From: Psychrobacter sp. Cmf 22.2
GTDB taxonomy: Bacteria > Pseudomonadota > Gammaproteobacteria > Pseudomonadales > Moraxellaceae
Reading direction: 5' to 3'
Assembly (NCBI RefSeq): GCF_001921745.1
Contig: NZ_MRYA01000008.1
Location: 1-64,000, forward strand
Length of the DNA: 64,000 nucleotides
The position numbers and the translations under genes are program-made. Of this stretch, positions 39,677-48,628 are shown one piece after another (the first letter of the stretch is position 1; each line of letters starts with the position of its first letter). Under the pieces are notes generated by a model. That model searched no databases and was not told the DNA's origin. It worked only from the letters and a program-made list of their open reading frames with translations.

Positions 39677-39913
39677 TTATAGTTGAGCTTGAACGTAATC
39701 GATTGCTTTTTGTACCGTAGTCAATTCTGCTGAATCTTCATCAGGAATAGTAATGCCAAAATCACTTTCAAACGACATAACAAGCTCAACTAAGTCCAGT
39801 GAATCCGCACCTAGATCTTCCATGAAAGAAGCGTCATTGCTGATGTCTTCAACATTCATACCCAACTGCTCTGCTACTGCTGATTTTACTCTTAACTCAG
39901 TATCATTACTCAT
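39677..39913 (-). CDS. acpP: Acyl carrier protein
   Basis: 78-aa acidic protein that carries growing fatty acyl chains on a 4'-phosphopantetheine arm. The attachment serine is S38 in [11 protein letters not shown]. Sequence and length match AcpP of gammaproteobacteria throughout. It is separated from fabG by 275 bases that hold possible promoter and structural elements, so it can be expressed apart from fabD-fabG. Confidence 0.97.
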   Translation of the reverse strand: MSNDTELRVKSAVAEQLGMNVEDISNDASFMEDLGADSLDLVELVMSFESDFGITIPDEDSAELTTVQKAIDYVQAQL

Positions 39914-39997
39914 ATAAACTGCTCCTTTATCTATTAATTTTAAAAACTATCATCTAGCTATTTTTTGAGCTGATAATGTCTGGTCAAATACGGTATT

Positions 39998-40012
39998 TTA
40001 TCTCAGAGATAA
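39998..40012. promoter_or_regulatory. Palindrome in the acpP promoter region
   Basis: TTATCTC-A-GAGATAA, a perfect 15-bp palindrome, overlaps the spacer and first bases of a likely -10 box (TAAAAT on the minus strand, 39995-40000) about 85 bases upstream of acpP. The location is that of a repressor operator. It does not match the FabR site of enterobacteria. Confidence 0.45.
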
Positions 40013-40121
40013 GACTTTAACACAGTTTGACCCATTTCGATTTATTCAATGTTTTATGAAACCCTTTATAACGCAGGTCTGAAACATAAAAATATGCGTC
40101 ATTATAACACCATTAAATACA

Positions 40122-40164
40122 GTTTACACTCGTTCACGCAAGTTTTTATTATACGAGTGTAAAC
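40122..40164. repeat. Perfect 12-bp inverted repeat downstream of fabG
   Basis: GTTTACACTCGT (40122-40133) and ACGAGTGTAAAC (40153-40164) are exact reverse complements with a 19-base loop, 25 bases past the fabG stop. No T-run follows on the minus strand, so it is not a standard intrinsic terminator; it may be an RNA processing or stability element between fabG and acpP, or a DNA-binding site. Confidence 0.5.
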
Positions 40165-40188
40165 GATATTTTTATCCTACTTATAGCA

Positions 40189-40917
40189 CTACATGTACAT
40201 GCCACCGTTGACAGGTATAACGGCTCCAGTAATATAACTCGCTTCATCACTAGCCAAGAATAGTGTTGCTGCTGCAATATCTTCTGGCTGCCCCAAACGT
40301 CCGATAGGTACAGCATCCAACATAGAATTTAGTAAGCGTTCGTCCAGCTCATCTGTCATATCAGTCTCAATCAGTCCTGGTGCTACACAGTTGATAGTTA
40401 CTTGACGAGAGCCAATCTCACGTGCCAAAGTACGACTAAATCCTTCTACGCCTGCTTTTGTAGCAGCATAGTTAGACTGTCCAGCATTGCCCATTTTTGC
40501 AACCACTGAACTGATATTAATAATACGGCCACGACGAGCTTTCATCATGCCGCGTACTGCCCGTTTACTCATGCGATAAACTGAGGTTAGGTTGGTGTCA
40601 ACCACACTGTCCCAGTCTTCATCTTTCATACGCATTAATAACCCATCTTGGGTAATACCTGCGTTGTTTACTAATACTTGTACGGCACCATATACACTTT
40701 CAATCTCTTCAAACAACTTATCAATTTGTGCCGCATCACGAACATCCAAAACTCGGCCAATACCCCCTGAATCATGCAAATAATCGTCGATAAGAGCAGC
40801 ACCCTTCTCTGTGGTCGCTGTTCCAATGACAAAATGCCCTTCTTTCGCAAAACGTTTAGCAACTGCCTTACCGATACCGCGACTTGCACCACTAACTAAT
40901 ACAATCGTACGACTCAT
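40189..40917 (-). CDS. fabG: 3-oxoacyl-ACP reductase FabG
   Basis: NADPH-dependent reductase of fatty-acid elongation, classical short-chain dehydrogenase. The cofactor motif SGASRGIG is at 9-16, NNAG at 84-87, and the catalytic triad S137, Y150, K154 is intact. 242 aa. Its start overlaps the fabD stop by four bases (ATGA), indicating translational coupling. Confidence 0.97.
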   Translation of the reverse strand: MSRTIVLVSGASRGIGKAVAKRFAKEGHFVIGTATTEKGAALIDDYLHDSGGIGRVLDVRDAAQIDKLFEEIESVYGAVQVLVNNAGITQDGLLMRMKDEDWDSVVDTNLTSVYRMSKRAVRGMMKARRGRIINISSVVAKMGNAGQSNYAATKAGVEGFSRTLAREIGSRQVTINCVAPGLIETDMTDELDERLLNSMLDAVPIGRLGQPEDIAAATLFLASDEASYITGAVIPVNGGMYM

Positions 40918-41882
40918 GATAACACCTCCATCAATTTTTCCATGCGAGCAGGCTTGTCTACTGGATAACTTGTAATTGGCTGCGTTTGTCGCTTAGCGAG
41001 ATTACTCAGCACGTTACCACTACCGCACTCAATTAATATATTTATTTGTTTGTCTGCCAGCTCTTGCATGGTCTTTGACCACAATACAGGTTCACTAAGC
41101 TGTTCTGTTAATGCTTGTTTGATACTTTGGACACTAGTCTCAATACGAGCATGACGGTTTTGGATAACAGGAATGTTGGCTTGATCAAATTTAATAGCAG
41201 CCAATTCTTCTGCCAGTGCTTGGCTTGCTGGTGCCATTAATGCACAGTGTGAAGGAACGCTCACTTTTAAAGGAATCGCCTTTTTGCCAGTATTTTGCAC
41301 CTTATCAATAACAGCCGTTACCCCAGCAGCATTACCAGATATGACAACTTGACCTGGGCTGTTAAAATTAGCAGCACCCACAACAGCGCCATCAACATGT
41401 TCAGTCGCTTGCTCACATAACGTTTCAACGCGACTGTCTTCGAGTCCTAATACTGCTGCCATTGCAGTATCAATATCGGCTACTGCCTCTTGCATCAGCT
41501 GGCCACGCTTATGTACCAGTTGCACAGCATCGGTTAATGATATAACACCAGCAGCACAAAGTGCACTATATTCACCTAACGAATGGCCTGCTAAATAAAG
41601 GGGCTCCTTATCTAGTTTATCTTGCAGGATACGCCATATAGCAATACTGGCTGTTAATAACGCAGGCTGAGTATATTGAGTCTGGTTTAGCTGTTCTTCA
41701 TCTTGACATATTGCCCATAAGTCTTCACCTAAAGCCTTGCTGGCTTCAGCAAAAGTGTCGTGTACTTGTGGGTATATTTCTGCAAGCTCAGCAGTCATAT
41801 TGACCGCCTGAGCTCCTTGTCCAGGAAAGATTACTGCAATACGATGGGGTGAGGTTATTACTGTATCAGGTGCAGATGCCAT
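40914..41882 (-). CDS. fabD: Malonyl-CoA:ACP transacylase FabD
   Basis: Loads malonyl onto acyl carrier protein. The nucleophile S101 sits in GHSLGEYSAL; IFPGQGAQ is near the start and VPSHCALM contributes the active-site His. A TTG start at 41888 is possible, but ATG 41882 has AGGA nine bases upstream and is preferred (322 aa). First gene of fabD-fabG, with a good promoter about 125 bases upstream. Confidence 0.95.
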   Translation of the reverse strand: MASAPDTVITSPHRIAVIFPGQGAQAVNMTAELAEIYPQVHDTFAEASKALGEDLWAICQDEEQLNQTQYTQPALLTASIAIWRILQDKLDKEPLYLAGHSLGEYSALCAAGVISLTDAVQLVHKRGQLMQEAVADIDTAMAAVLGLEDSRVETLCEQATEHVDGAVVGAANFNSPGQVVISGNAAGVTAVIDKVQNTGKKAIPLKVSVPSHCALMAPASQALAEELAAIKFDQANIPVIQNRHARIETSVQSIKQALTEQLSEPVLWSKTMQELADKQINILIECGSGNVLSNLAKRQTQPITSYPVDKPARMEKLMEVLS

Positions 41883-42006
41883 AGCCAATATTCCTTAAGT
41901 AATTGAAGATATTCTTAAAATAGACTGAGGATGATTATAAAACAAAATTCTAATGTGTCGCTTATTACAGCGAATTATTACAAACTATACACTGCTCTGC
42001 ATAATT

Positions 42007-42034
42007 ATTATAGCAAGTCATGAAATCACAGTAA
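42007..42034 (-). promoter_or_regulatory. Promoter of fabD
   Basis: On the minus strand TTACTG (42029-42034), 16-bp spacer, and TGC-TATAAT (extended -10; TATAAT at 42007-42012). It gives a leader of about 120 bases before fabD. The region 41883-42296 otherwise contains only the rpmF terminator. Confidence 0.65.
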
Positions 42035-42142
42035 TACAAACTGAATAAATCACCAAAAATACTATTGATAAAACCTTGTGACTATTAACCATCGTTATAA
42101 GCGCTTGTTAACAGTTATAGACTCATAAATGACACATAATAA

Positions 42143-42194
42143 AAAACCAAGCTATCTAGCTATCTTACATGCGATAGCGAAATAACTTGGTTTT
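42143..42194 (-). terminator. Terminator downstream of rpmF
   Basis: AAAACCAAG (42143-42151) pairs with CTTGGTTTT (42186-42194); an inner GCTATC/GATAGC helix stacks inside. On the minus strand it ends in a TTTTTT run. It separates yceD-rpmF from fabD. Confidence 0.7.
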
Positions 42195-42296
42195 CATAAG
42201 CTCAATATATATTGTTTAATAAAGAATATATTGGATGGCAGTAAATAAATAAAAATACTACCATCACTGTATATCAACTATCAAACAGACAATAAT

Positions 42297-42479
42297 TTAA
42301 GCTTCTTGACTAACCTTAAACAGTTGACGACCACGATAAAAACCATCTTTGGTCATATGATGACGACGATGTTTTTCACCAGTAGTCGCATCTACGCTTA
42401 GCTCAGCCACGCTCATGTGGTGGTGTGAACGGCGCATGTCACGACGAGAACGGCTTTTACGACTTTTTTGAACAGCCAT
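42297..42479 (-). CDS. rpmF: 50S ribosomal protein L32
   Basis: 60-aa basic protein of the large subunit. [20 protein letters not shown] is the usual N-terminus. No zinc-binding cysteines are present, as in most gammaproteobacterial L32. It follows yceD, the standard arrangement, but with a 359-base gap holding its own promoter. Confidence 0.96.
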   Translation of the reverse strand: MAVQKSRKSRSRRDMRRSHHHMSVAELSVDATTGEKHRRHHMTKDGFYRGRQLFKVSQEA

Positions 42480-42838
42480 GATATAGCTCCTATACTTAAA
42501 GGGATAAGCTTAAAATTCAGCTTTAATCGATACTGACAGAGGCTATATAATCACAACAACCTAAGTCTTACGCATCATCAAATATTTTACGATATACATC
42601 AAACACTAACTAATTATAAAATCTATAGATAATTTGGTTAATCTTTAACTGCATATAGTATGTTGCCAGAATGCAATAAACCGGACATTATACGCATGTT
42701 TGGACGAATAATAAAGCATTGACTGCCATTCTTATGTACAAAAAAGATAAAAAACCATTGTCAATAAGAAAACCACCCATACAACTTCATTGTTATGATC
42801 AATGTTTTAGACTACTCGCTGTCTTTATATAGCCATTA
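42480..42838 (-). promoter_or_regulatory. rpmF promoter and leader
   Basis: A perfect TATAAT lies at 42687-42692 on the minus strand with TTTATT as a possible -35 at 17 bp. It would give rpmF a leader of about 200 bases. No T-run hairpin for yceD is evident in the stretch before it, so read-through from yceD is possible. Confidence 0.5.
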
Positions 42839-43429
42839 CTATAATTTACCTTTTAACGCTGCTAATGCTGCAAAAGGATTTTCACTCTCTTCTTCTTCAG
42901 GTATTTCACCGAACTGCTCAACCACCATTTCACAATCATCATGTTTTGGTGCCAACGGTGTCTTTAATAAGATTTCATCTTCTATTAGTTTTTTGAAAGG
43001 CAGCAAACGCTCTGGGGATTGTTCAGTGATGATCTCCTCAAGCAATAGATAATCCTGGTCATCATCAACCAAGCTGGCCTGACTATCATCCTCAAGTAAG
43101 GCGATATCATAGTCGTCAGACAAGTCTACCGCAACTGGACGTAGGCAGCGCTGACAAGTTAACCACACCTCTCCAGTTAGGGTAAATCTCAAATGCAAAA
43201 CATTATTACGACGGTACAATTCAGCGTCAAGCTGTGTCATTGCCTGCTCGTGTTCTGTATTTAATGTACTGACCAGACGATCAAAGATACGTGGATCAAC
43301 ACTTCCTGACCATTCAAAACCAGTGTCAGCCCATTTATCTAAAGAAATATGCTCAGGTATGCTGTTAGATGCAGTTGCTTTGTTGTCAGCGTGAAGTACT
43401 GAAGGTTTACTTTCTGGAGTGCATGACAT
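42839..43429 (-). CDS. yceD: YceD family protein (DUF177)
   Basis: 196-aa acidic protein nearly always next to rpmF; it is linked to 23S rRNA accumulation/ribosome assembly. The CxxC-type segment LTCQRCLRPV in the middle, the acidic stretch after it, and NPFAALAALKGKL at the end are family marks. The longest frame begins at 43441; ATG 43429 has GAGG six bases upstream and is preferred. Confidence 0.88.
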   Translation of the reverse strand: MSCTPESKPSVLHADNKATASNSIPEHISLDKWADTGFEWSGSVDPRIFDRLVSTLNTEHEQAMTQLDAELYRRNNVLHLRFTLTGEVWLTCQRCLRPVAVDLSDDYDIALLEDDSQASLVDDDQDYLLLEEIITEQSPERLLPFKKLIEDEILLKTPLAPKHDDCEMVVEQFGEIPEEEESENPFAALAALKGKL

Positions 43430-43612
43430 ACGCGGCCTCATTCATAAAAACGGTGTATAATATTGTTTGCCATACTAACGGAAAGTGCCCTACTGTGCTA
43501 GCGCTAGTATGTTAAGATTTTTTGGTGAATTATCTGTCTGCGATTGTTTTATTTCTCACTTTTTATTCTAAGTCTTATAACTTTTATTCTTTATTGAGCC
43601 TATATTTTATTT

Positions 43613-44353
43613 ATGAATTTGCCGAACAATGACTTTCAATTTTCAACCCTACTTTCTCCTATCAAATCAGATGCATTGCGACAACATCTTGAGCAATTAT
43701 CTGTTTATACCAATGATATATCTACTGATGCATCAATCACGATAAAACAAAACCTGTCTCTATGGAAACAACAGTGGTTTATGTTATCTACAGAACGCGA
43801 TGAATTTGTAGCTGACGATAACAATGAGGGTTTGGCGCTCTTAGAAGATAGTGAAAAGACCAGTACCAATTGGCTCATAAGGCTGTTTAATACGCTGTTT
43901 TCTGACAAGCACGTCATCCTAGCGCGTAGTAATGGAGAACCAGAGTATTTTCCTGCAGTCGGACATGAGCCAGCTAGAATCGAATTTGCGCATGGTTATT
44001 TTGCCAGCGCCTTACATGAGATTAGCCATTGGTGCGTGGCTGGTGACGCTCGTAGAGAGTTGCCAGACTTTGGCTACTGGTATGCACCCGATGGTCGATC
44101 TGCCGCCCAGCAGCAGGCATTTGAACGTGTAGAAATCAAACCACAAGCATTAGAGTGTCTCTTTACCTTAGCCTGCGGTCGCCATTTTAGAGTATCGCAA
44201 GACAATTTGTCTGCCGACTTCGATACCAGCGGCAGTACCTTTGCCCTTGATGTTTATAACCAAGTCGAGAATTACATAGCCAAACCCCATACTCTGCCTC
44301 GTGATGCAAAAACGTTATTGCATACTTTGCTCAGCGTTTGTGTAACGGGCTAG
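43613..44353 (+). CDS. epmC: Elongation factor P hydroxylase EpmC
   Basis: Hydroxylates the beta-lysyl-lysine of EF-P, the last step of its modification. The conserved part starts near residue 88 (NWLIRLFNTLF) and includes FAHGYFASALHEISHWC (HEISH at 135-139), ARRELPDFGYWYAPDGR and EVKPQALECLF, nearly identical to E. coli YfcM. At 246 aa it has about 65 more residues than E. coli EpmC, mainly an acidic, poorly conserved N-terminal part. No epmA or epmB in this window. Confidence 0.92.
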   Translation: MNLPNNDFQFSTLLSPIKSDALRQHLEQLSVYTNDISTDASITIKQNLSLWKQQWFMLSTERDEFVADDNNEGLALLEDSEKTSTNWLIRLFNTLFSDKHVILARSNGEPEYFPAVGHEPARIEFAHGYFASALHEISHWCVAGDARRELPDFGYWYAPDGRSAAQQQAFERVEIKPQALECLFTLACGRHFRVSQDNLSADFDTSGSTFALDVYNQVENYIAKPHTLPRDAKTLLHTLLSVCVTG

Positions 44354-44605
44354 ACTGCCTTGGCTGACATAAATTTAGGCTTACGACTTACCTATCCTTC
44401 GTTAACGATTCTCAACGCTTGGTAACGCCTTGCCACTAAACTTATATCTACCCTAAGCTATACTGATAGGTAAAGCAGCGTATTTATCTATATGTTTATG
44501 ATTTTAATACTACTGCTTCATTGTTGTTTAGTTCATTAAATATAAAATCTTGATCCAATCAATATTCATATGCATAAAACCAATAACTATAAATAAGGAG
44601 TCATC

Positions 44606-45226
44606 ATGCAAGTATTTTATGTTCATCCAGAAAATCCGCAGCCACGTCTCATAGAACAAGCTGCTGAACTACTACGCAAAGATCAACTGATGATCTACCC
44701 AACAGATACCAGTTATGCTTTTGGCTGTCGTTTGGGCGCAAAAGACGCACTAGAAAAGCTAAAAATGATACGCGAACTTGATGATAAGCACCAATTTACC
44801 CTACTTTGCCGTGACTTAAGCGAAATCGCTAACTATGCTACGGTAGACAATGTTCAATTTAAACAGCTTAAAGCCCATACCCCAGCGCCAATTACTTTTA
44901 TCTTGAACGCTACCAAAGATGTGCCCAAAAAACTGGCTCATGCTAAGAAAAAAACCATCGGTATTCGAGTGCCCAGTAACCCAATTGCCCAAGCACTTTT
45001 AGAAGCAATGGATGAGCCTATTTTAACCAGTTCATTAATACTGCCCAACCGTGATGATATACTTGATGATCCTTTTGAGATTGAAGAATTACTAGGTAAT
45101 CAAATCGACGGTCTAATTAATGCAGGTGTAAAGACTACTAAGCTGACTACTATTATAGATATGACCAGCAGCCAGCCTGAGATTGTCAGACAGGGTGCTG
45201 CCAATGTCGATTCGCTGTTATTGTGA
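44606..45226 (+). CDS. yciO: YciO family protein (Sua5/YrdC fold)
   Basis: 206-aa member of the TsaC/Sua5 fold. FYVHPENPQPRLI at the start, YPTDTSYAFGCR, FTLLCRDLSEIANYA and KTIGIRVPSNPIAQALLEAM match E. coli YciO along the whole length. It is not the essential TsaC (threonylcarbamoyl-AMP synthase), although it has the same fold and may bind similar ligands. AAGGAG precedes the ATG. Convergent with rplQ. Confidence 0.9.
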   Translation: MQVFYVHPENPQPRLIEQAAELLRKDQLMIYPTDTSYAFGCRLGAKDALEKLKMIRELDDKHQFTLLCRDLSEIANYATVDNVQFKQLKAHTPAPITFILNATKDVPKKLAHAKKKTIGIRVPSNPIAQALLEAMDEPILTSSLILPNRDDILDDPFEIEELLGNQIDGLINAGVKTTKLTTIIDMTSSQPEIVRQGAANVDSLLL

Positions 45227-45249
45227 TTAGCAAAGAACGTAATATACAA

Positions 45250-45280
45250 AAAAAGGCTCCAATTTAATTGGAGCCTTTTT
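45250..45280. terminator. Bidirectional terminator between yciO and rplQ
   Basis: Perfect 14-bp stem, AAAAAGGCTCCAAT with ATTGGAGCCTTTTT, tight loop, between convergent genes. It ends the alpha operon on one strand and yciO on the other. Confidence 0.92.
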
Positions 45281-45305
45281 TATAAATTATATCGTCAATA
45301 CAAAA

Positions 45306-45671
45306 TTAGTCGCGATCAACCAATTCTACATAAGCCATTGGCGCGTTGTCACCGTCACGATGACCGCATTTTACAATACGCAAATAACCACCTGGACGAG
45401 TTTGGTAACGAGGACCTAACGTGCCAAATAGTTTGCCTACCATAGCTTTGCTACGCATACGGCTAAATGCTAAACGACGATTTGCAACGCTGTCTTCTTT
45501 AGCCATAGTGATTAATGGCTCTGCAACGCGACGTAGTTCTTTAGCTTTTGGTAATGTTGTTTTGATCAGTTCATGCTCAAATAATGAGTTGGTCATGTTC
45601 TGAAACATTGCCTTACGATGACTGCCGGTACGACCCAGCTTGACTCCACTCTTACGATGGCGCATAGTCAA
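45306..45671 (-). CDS. rplQ: 50S ribosomal protein L17
   Basis: 121 aa. [20 protein letters not shown] at the start and [20 protein letters not shown] near the end are the family marks. The frame begins with an extra Met-Thr; ATG 45665 (MRHRK) is the alternative. Last gene of the alpha operon, 13 bases after rpoA. Confidence 0.96.
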   Translation of the reverse strand: MTMRHRKSGVKLGRTGSHRKAMFQNMTNSLFEHELIKTTLPKAKELRRVAEPLITMAKEDSVANRRLAFSRMRSKAMVGKLFGTLGPRYQTRPGGYLRIVKCGHRDGDNAPMAYVELVDRD

Positions 45672-45684
45672 ATATCCTTAAAGT

Positions 45685-46692
45685 TTAACGGCTACGATAA
45701 GAAAAGCGATCATCAACACGTAAATCAGCTGGTGGCCAGTTGTCTAGACGCATCCCAAGCTCTAAATCTTTAGACGCTAGTACGTCTTTGATTTCGGTCA
45801 ATGATTTCTTACCAAGATTTGGGGTTTTTAATAGTTCAGTCTCTGAACGTTGTACCAAATCACCGATATAGTAAATGTTTTCAGCTTTCAAGCAGTTTGC
45901 TGAGCGAACCGTTAGTTCAAGATCATCCACAGGGCGTAAAAGCACTGGATCAACCTCTTCTTTTTCTTTCACAGGCTCAGGCGCTTCTTCAGCTTCTAGG
46001 TCAACAAAGATAGAAATCTGTTGTTGTAAAATAGTGGCTGCTTTACGAATTGCTTCTTCTGGATCTATAGTGCCATTGGTTTCAAGCTCAACGATAAGAC
46101 GATCAAGATCAGTACGCTGCTCAACGCGAGCGTTTTCGACCTGATAAGCAACACGTAGCACAGGACTAAAGCTTGCATCAAGCTTTAAGCGTCCAATTGC
46201 TTTAGTATCACCATCTTCACGGCGCTGGTTTGCTGGCTCATATCCACGACCCATTACTACGCGCAAACGCATCTTAAGATGACCACGCTCACTTAATGTA
46301 CCCAACACCAACTCTGGATTGATGATATCGACATTATGCGGTAACGCGATGTCTGCAGCAGTAATAGTGCCTGGACCTTGTTTATCCAAGGTCAAGAATA
46401 CTTCATTTTGGTCATGAAGCGTAATTGCTAAGCCTTTTAAGTTCAAAAGCAAGTCAAGCACGTCTTCTTGTAGTCCTTCAAGCGTTGAGTATTCATGGTC
46501 AACACCATCAATCTCGGCTTCAATGACTGCAGCACCAGGTAATGAAGATAATAAGATGCGACGTAGAGCATTACCTAAGGTATGCCCAAAGCCGCGTTCT
46601 AACGGTTCGAGCGTGACTTTCGCAATCGTTTCATTAACCGTATCCACATTAATGGCGTTCGGCGTTAGAAACTCAGTTGCATTTAGCATCAT
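45685..46692 (-). CDS. rpoA: RNA polymerase subunit alpha
   Basis: 335 aa. N-terminal assembly domain with [20 protein letters not shown]; an acidic linker around residues 235-248 ([17 protein letters not shown]); and C-terminal domain with the DNA/activator-binding helices [18 protein letters not shown] and [18 protein letters not shown] lies seven bases upstream of the ATG. Its binding to the UP element of rRNA promoters is relevant to the array at 302-620. Confidence 0.98.
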   Translation of the reverse strand: MMLNATEFLTPNAINVDTVNETIAKVTLEPLERGFGHTLGNALRRILLSSLPGAAVIEAEIDGVDHEYSTLEGLQEDVLDLLLNLKGLAITLHDQNEVFLTLDKQGPGTITAADIALPHNVDIINPELVLGTLSERGHLKMRLRVVMGRGYEPANQRREDGDTKAIGRLKLDASFSPVLRVAYQVENARVEQRTDLDRLIVELETNGTIDPEEAIRKAATILQQQISIFVDLEAEEAPEPVKEKEEVDPVLLRPVDDLELTVRSANCLKAENIYYIGDLVQRSETELLKTPNLGKKSLTEIKDVLASKDLELGMRLDNWPPADLRVDDRFSYRSR

Positions 46693-46773
46693 GATGTCAC
46701 CTCGATTTATTAAACTGGTTTAATTAACGTTAATTGCCCAACGCCATGATTATGACATTGAGCGATACGTCAT

Positions 46774-47415
46774 TTACTTAGAGTATAGCTCAACGATCAA
46801 GCTTTCATTGATTTCAGCAGGTAGATCAATACGATCAGGCGCTTGTTTAAACGTACCCTGTAATTTGCTGTGATCAACATCTAGCCATTCTGGAATACCA
46901 CGTTGTGACGCCAGTTCAATAGCGTTTTTAATACGTAGTTGTTCGCGAGATTTCTCTTGGATAGCGATGACATCACCATCTTGAAGCTGAATTGATGGAA
47001 TGTTCACACGAACAAATTCATCACGACCAGCCTTTTTTACCATAACAGTACGGTGACTAACTAGCTGACGTGCTTCAGCGCGAGTTGAGCCAAAGCCCAT
47101 GCGGTAAACCACATTATCTAGACGGCTCTCAAGCATTGCTAGTAGGTTTTCACCAGTAGCACCACGCTTACGAGCGGCTTCTTTATAGTAATTAGCGAAC
47201 TGACGCTCTAATACACCATAAATACGTTTAACTTTCTGCTTTTCACGCAGCTGTAAAGCATATTCTGAAGTCTTGTTACGGCTAACACCGTGTTGACCTG
47301 GTGGACGTCCAGCTTTCTTTGTTTTTACGTCATATGGTTTAACACCAGACTTAAGGCCTAAGTCTGTACCTTCACGACGTGATAATTTGAGTTTTGGTCC
47401 AATATAGCGGGCCAT
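46774..47415 (-). CDS. rpsD: 30S ribosomal protein S4
   Basis: 213 aa, against 206 in E. coli. [19 protein letters not shown] at the start and an S4 RNA-binding domain in the middle ([22 protein letters not shown]). No zinc-binding N-terminal cysteines. In E. coli S4 represses the alpha operon by binding its leader. Confidence 0.97.
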   Translation of the reverse strand: MARYIGPKLKLSRREGTDLGLKSGVKPYDVKTKKAGRPPGQHGVSRNKTSEYALQLREKQKVKRIYGVLERQFANYYKEAARKRGATGENLLAMLESRLDNVVYRMGFGSTRAEARQLVSHRTVMVKKAGRDEFVRVNIPSIQLQDGDVIAIQEKSREQLRIKNAIELASQRGIPEWLDVDHSKLQGTFKQAPDRIDLPAEINESLIVELYSK

Positions 47416-47463
47416 TGTTATGTCTCCTATAAGCTCTTATAATAAAAAGCTTCGTCTTTAATA

Positions 47464-47853
47464 TTAGACGCGGCGCTTTTTCGGCGCACGGCAACCATTG
47501 TGTGGGATTGGGGTTACATCAGAGATGCTGTTAACTTTATAACCCAATGCACCTAGTGCTCTTACCGCAGACTCACGACCCGGTCCTGGTCCTTTGACCA
47601 AAACATCGATATTCTTAACACCATATTCTTGAGCTGCTTTACCAGCAACTTCAGCTGCAACCTGCGCTGCAAATGGTGTAGATTTACGTGAACCACGGAA
47701 GCCTTGTCCACCTGAAGTGGCCCAAGCCAATGCATTACCTTGACGATCGGTAATCGTAACAATGGTGTTATTAAAAGACGCATGGATATGGGCTACGCCC
47801 TCCGATACTGAACGACGAGTCACTTTTTTGCGACTACGAGTGTCTTTAGCCAT
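47464..47853 (-). CDS. rpsK: 30S ribosomal protein S11
   Basis: 129 aa. [19 protein letters not shown] and the C-terminal [17 protein letters not shown] are family marks; the Asn-Gly before Cys-Arg is the site of isoaspartate formation in E. coli S11. Alpha operon, between rpsM and rpsD. Confidence 0.98.
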   Translation of the reverse strand: MAKDTRSRKKVTRRSVSEGVAHIHASFNNTIVTITDRQGNALAWATSGGQGFRGSRKSTPFAAQVAAEVAGKAAQEYGVKNIDVLVKGPGPGRESAVRALGALGYKVNSISDVTPIPHNGCRAPKKRRV

Positions 47854-47873
47854 CTTTTAGCTTCCTAAGTTAA

Positions 47874-48230
47874 TTATCTTTTGAGAGGGCGTGTCGGACC
47901 CTTACGAGTACGAGCGTTGTTTTTGGTATTCTGACCTCTAACTGGTAAGTTACGACGATGACGAATGCCACGGTAACAACCAAGATCTACCAAACGCTTG
48001 ATATTCATTGACACTTCACGACGAAGATCACCCTCAGTCGTGTAATTTGCAACTTGTGCACGGATAGCATCCAACTGTGTATCATCTAACTGACTGACTT
48101 TAGTAGTAGGGGCAATGCCAACTGCTTCTAGGATTTTCTGAGCAGTGGTACGACCTACACCAAAGATGTAAGTTAGTGAAATAACAGCATGCTTATTATC
48201 CGGAATGTTTACGCCGGCAATACGAGCCAT
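47874..48230 (-). CDS. rpsM: 30S ribosomal protein S13
   Basis: 118 aa. [21 protein letters not shown] at the start and [14 protein letters not shown] near the C-terminus. First gene of the alpha operon. GGAGAGA precedes the ATG. Confidence 0.98.
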   Translation of the reverse strand: MARIAGVNIPDNKHAVISLTYIFGVGRTTAQKILEAVGIAPTTKVSQLDDTQLDAIRAQVANYTTEGDLRREVSMNIKRLVDLGCYRGIRHRRNLPVRGQNTKNNARTRKGPTRPLKR

Positions 48231-48481
48231 TGATTTCTCTCCATTGAAGAAAAATAAGCGTTATTTATCATAAGGCATTATTTTTCAGATTTGTTGCTGT
48301 CAATACGAAAGCTTTTATAATTATTATTACTGCTTTGACTTTATACTAAGCCTATTCATTAACGACATTATAAAAGTTTTGCATAAACTACGGCAAGTGG
48401 CGGATGATATCGCATCCGCCGTTATAATTCAAGTATTAATTTCGTTTATAGTAAAGCTATATTCACCTAAACTACTACTTA
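48231..48481 (-). promoter_or_regulatory. Alpha-operon promoter and leader
   Basis: On the minus strand TTGCCG (48391-48396) and TATAAT (48367-48372) are 18 bp apart, about 140 bases upstream of rpsM. A second possible -35 (TTGACA, 48298-48303) is closer. A perfect 8-bp hairpin GGCGGATG/CATCCGCC (48399-48420) lies just upstream, after rpmJ, but without a T-run. In E. coli this leader forms the pseudoknot bound by S4; I cannot confirm that fold here by eye. Confidence 0.55.
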
Positions 48482-48598
48482 TTAACCTTGACGCTGCTTG
48501 TGGCGTGGTTCTGCTGTGCAAATAACATGTACACGACCTTTACGGCGCACAACTTTACAGCTACCACAAATCTTTTTAACTGATGCTTGAACTTTCAT
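48482..48598 (-). CDS. rpmJ: 50S ribosomal protein L36
   Basis: 38 aa. Begins [19 protein letters not shown] and ends PRHKQRQG. It is the zinc-binding form (C+): CxxC near residue 11 plus a later Cys and His. In E. coli the same gene ends the spc operon after secY, and the order secY-rpmJ is kept here with 30 bases between. Confidence 0.95.
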   Translation of the reverse strand: MKVQASVKKICGSCKVVRRKGRVHVICTAEPRHKQRQG

Positions 48599-48628
48599 AG
48601 CATACTCCTTGAAATATCACACTACTCT

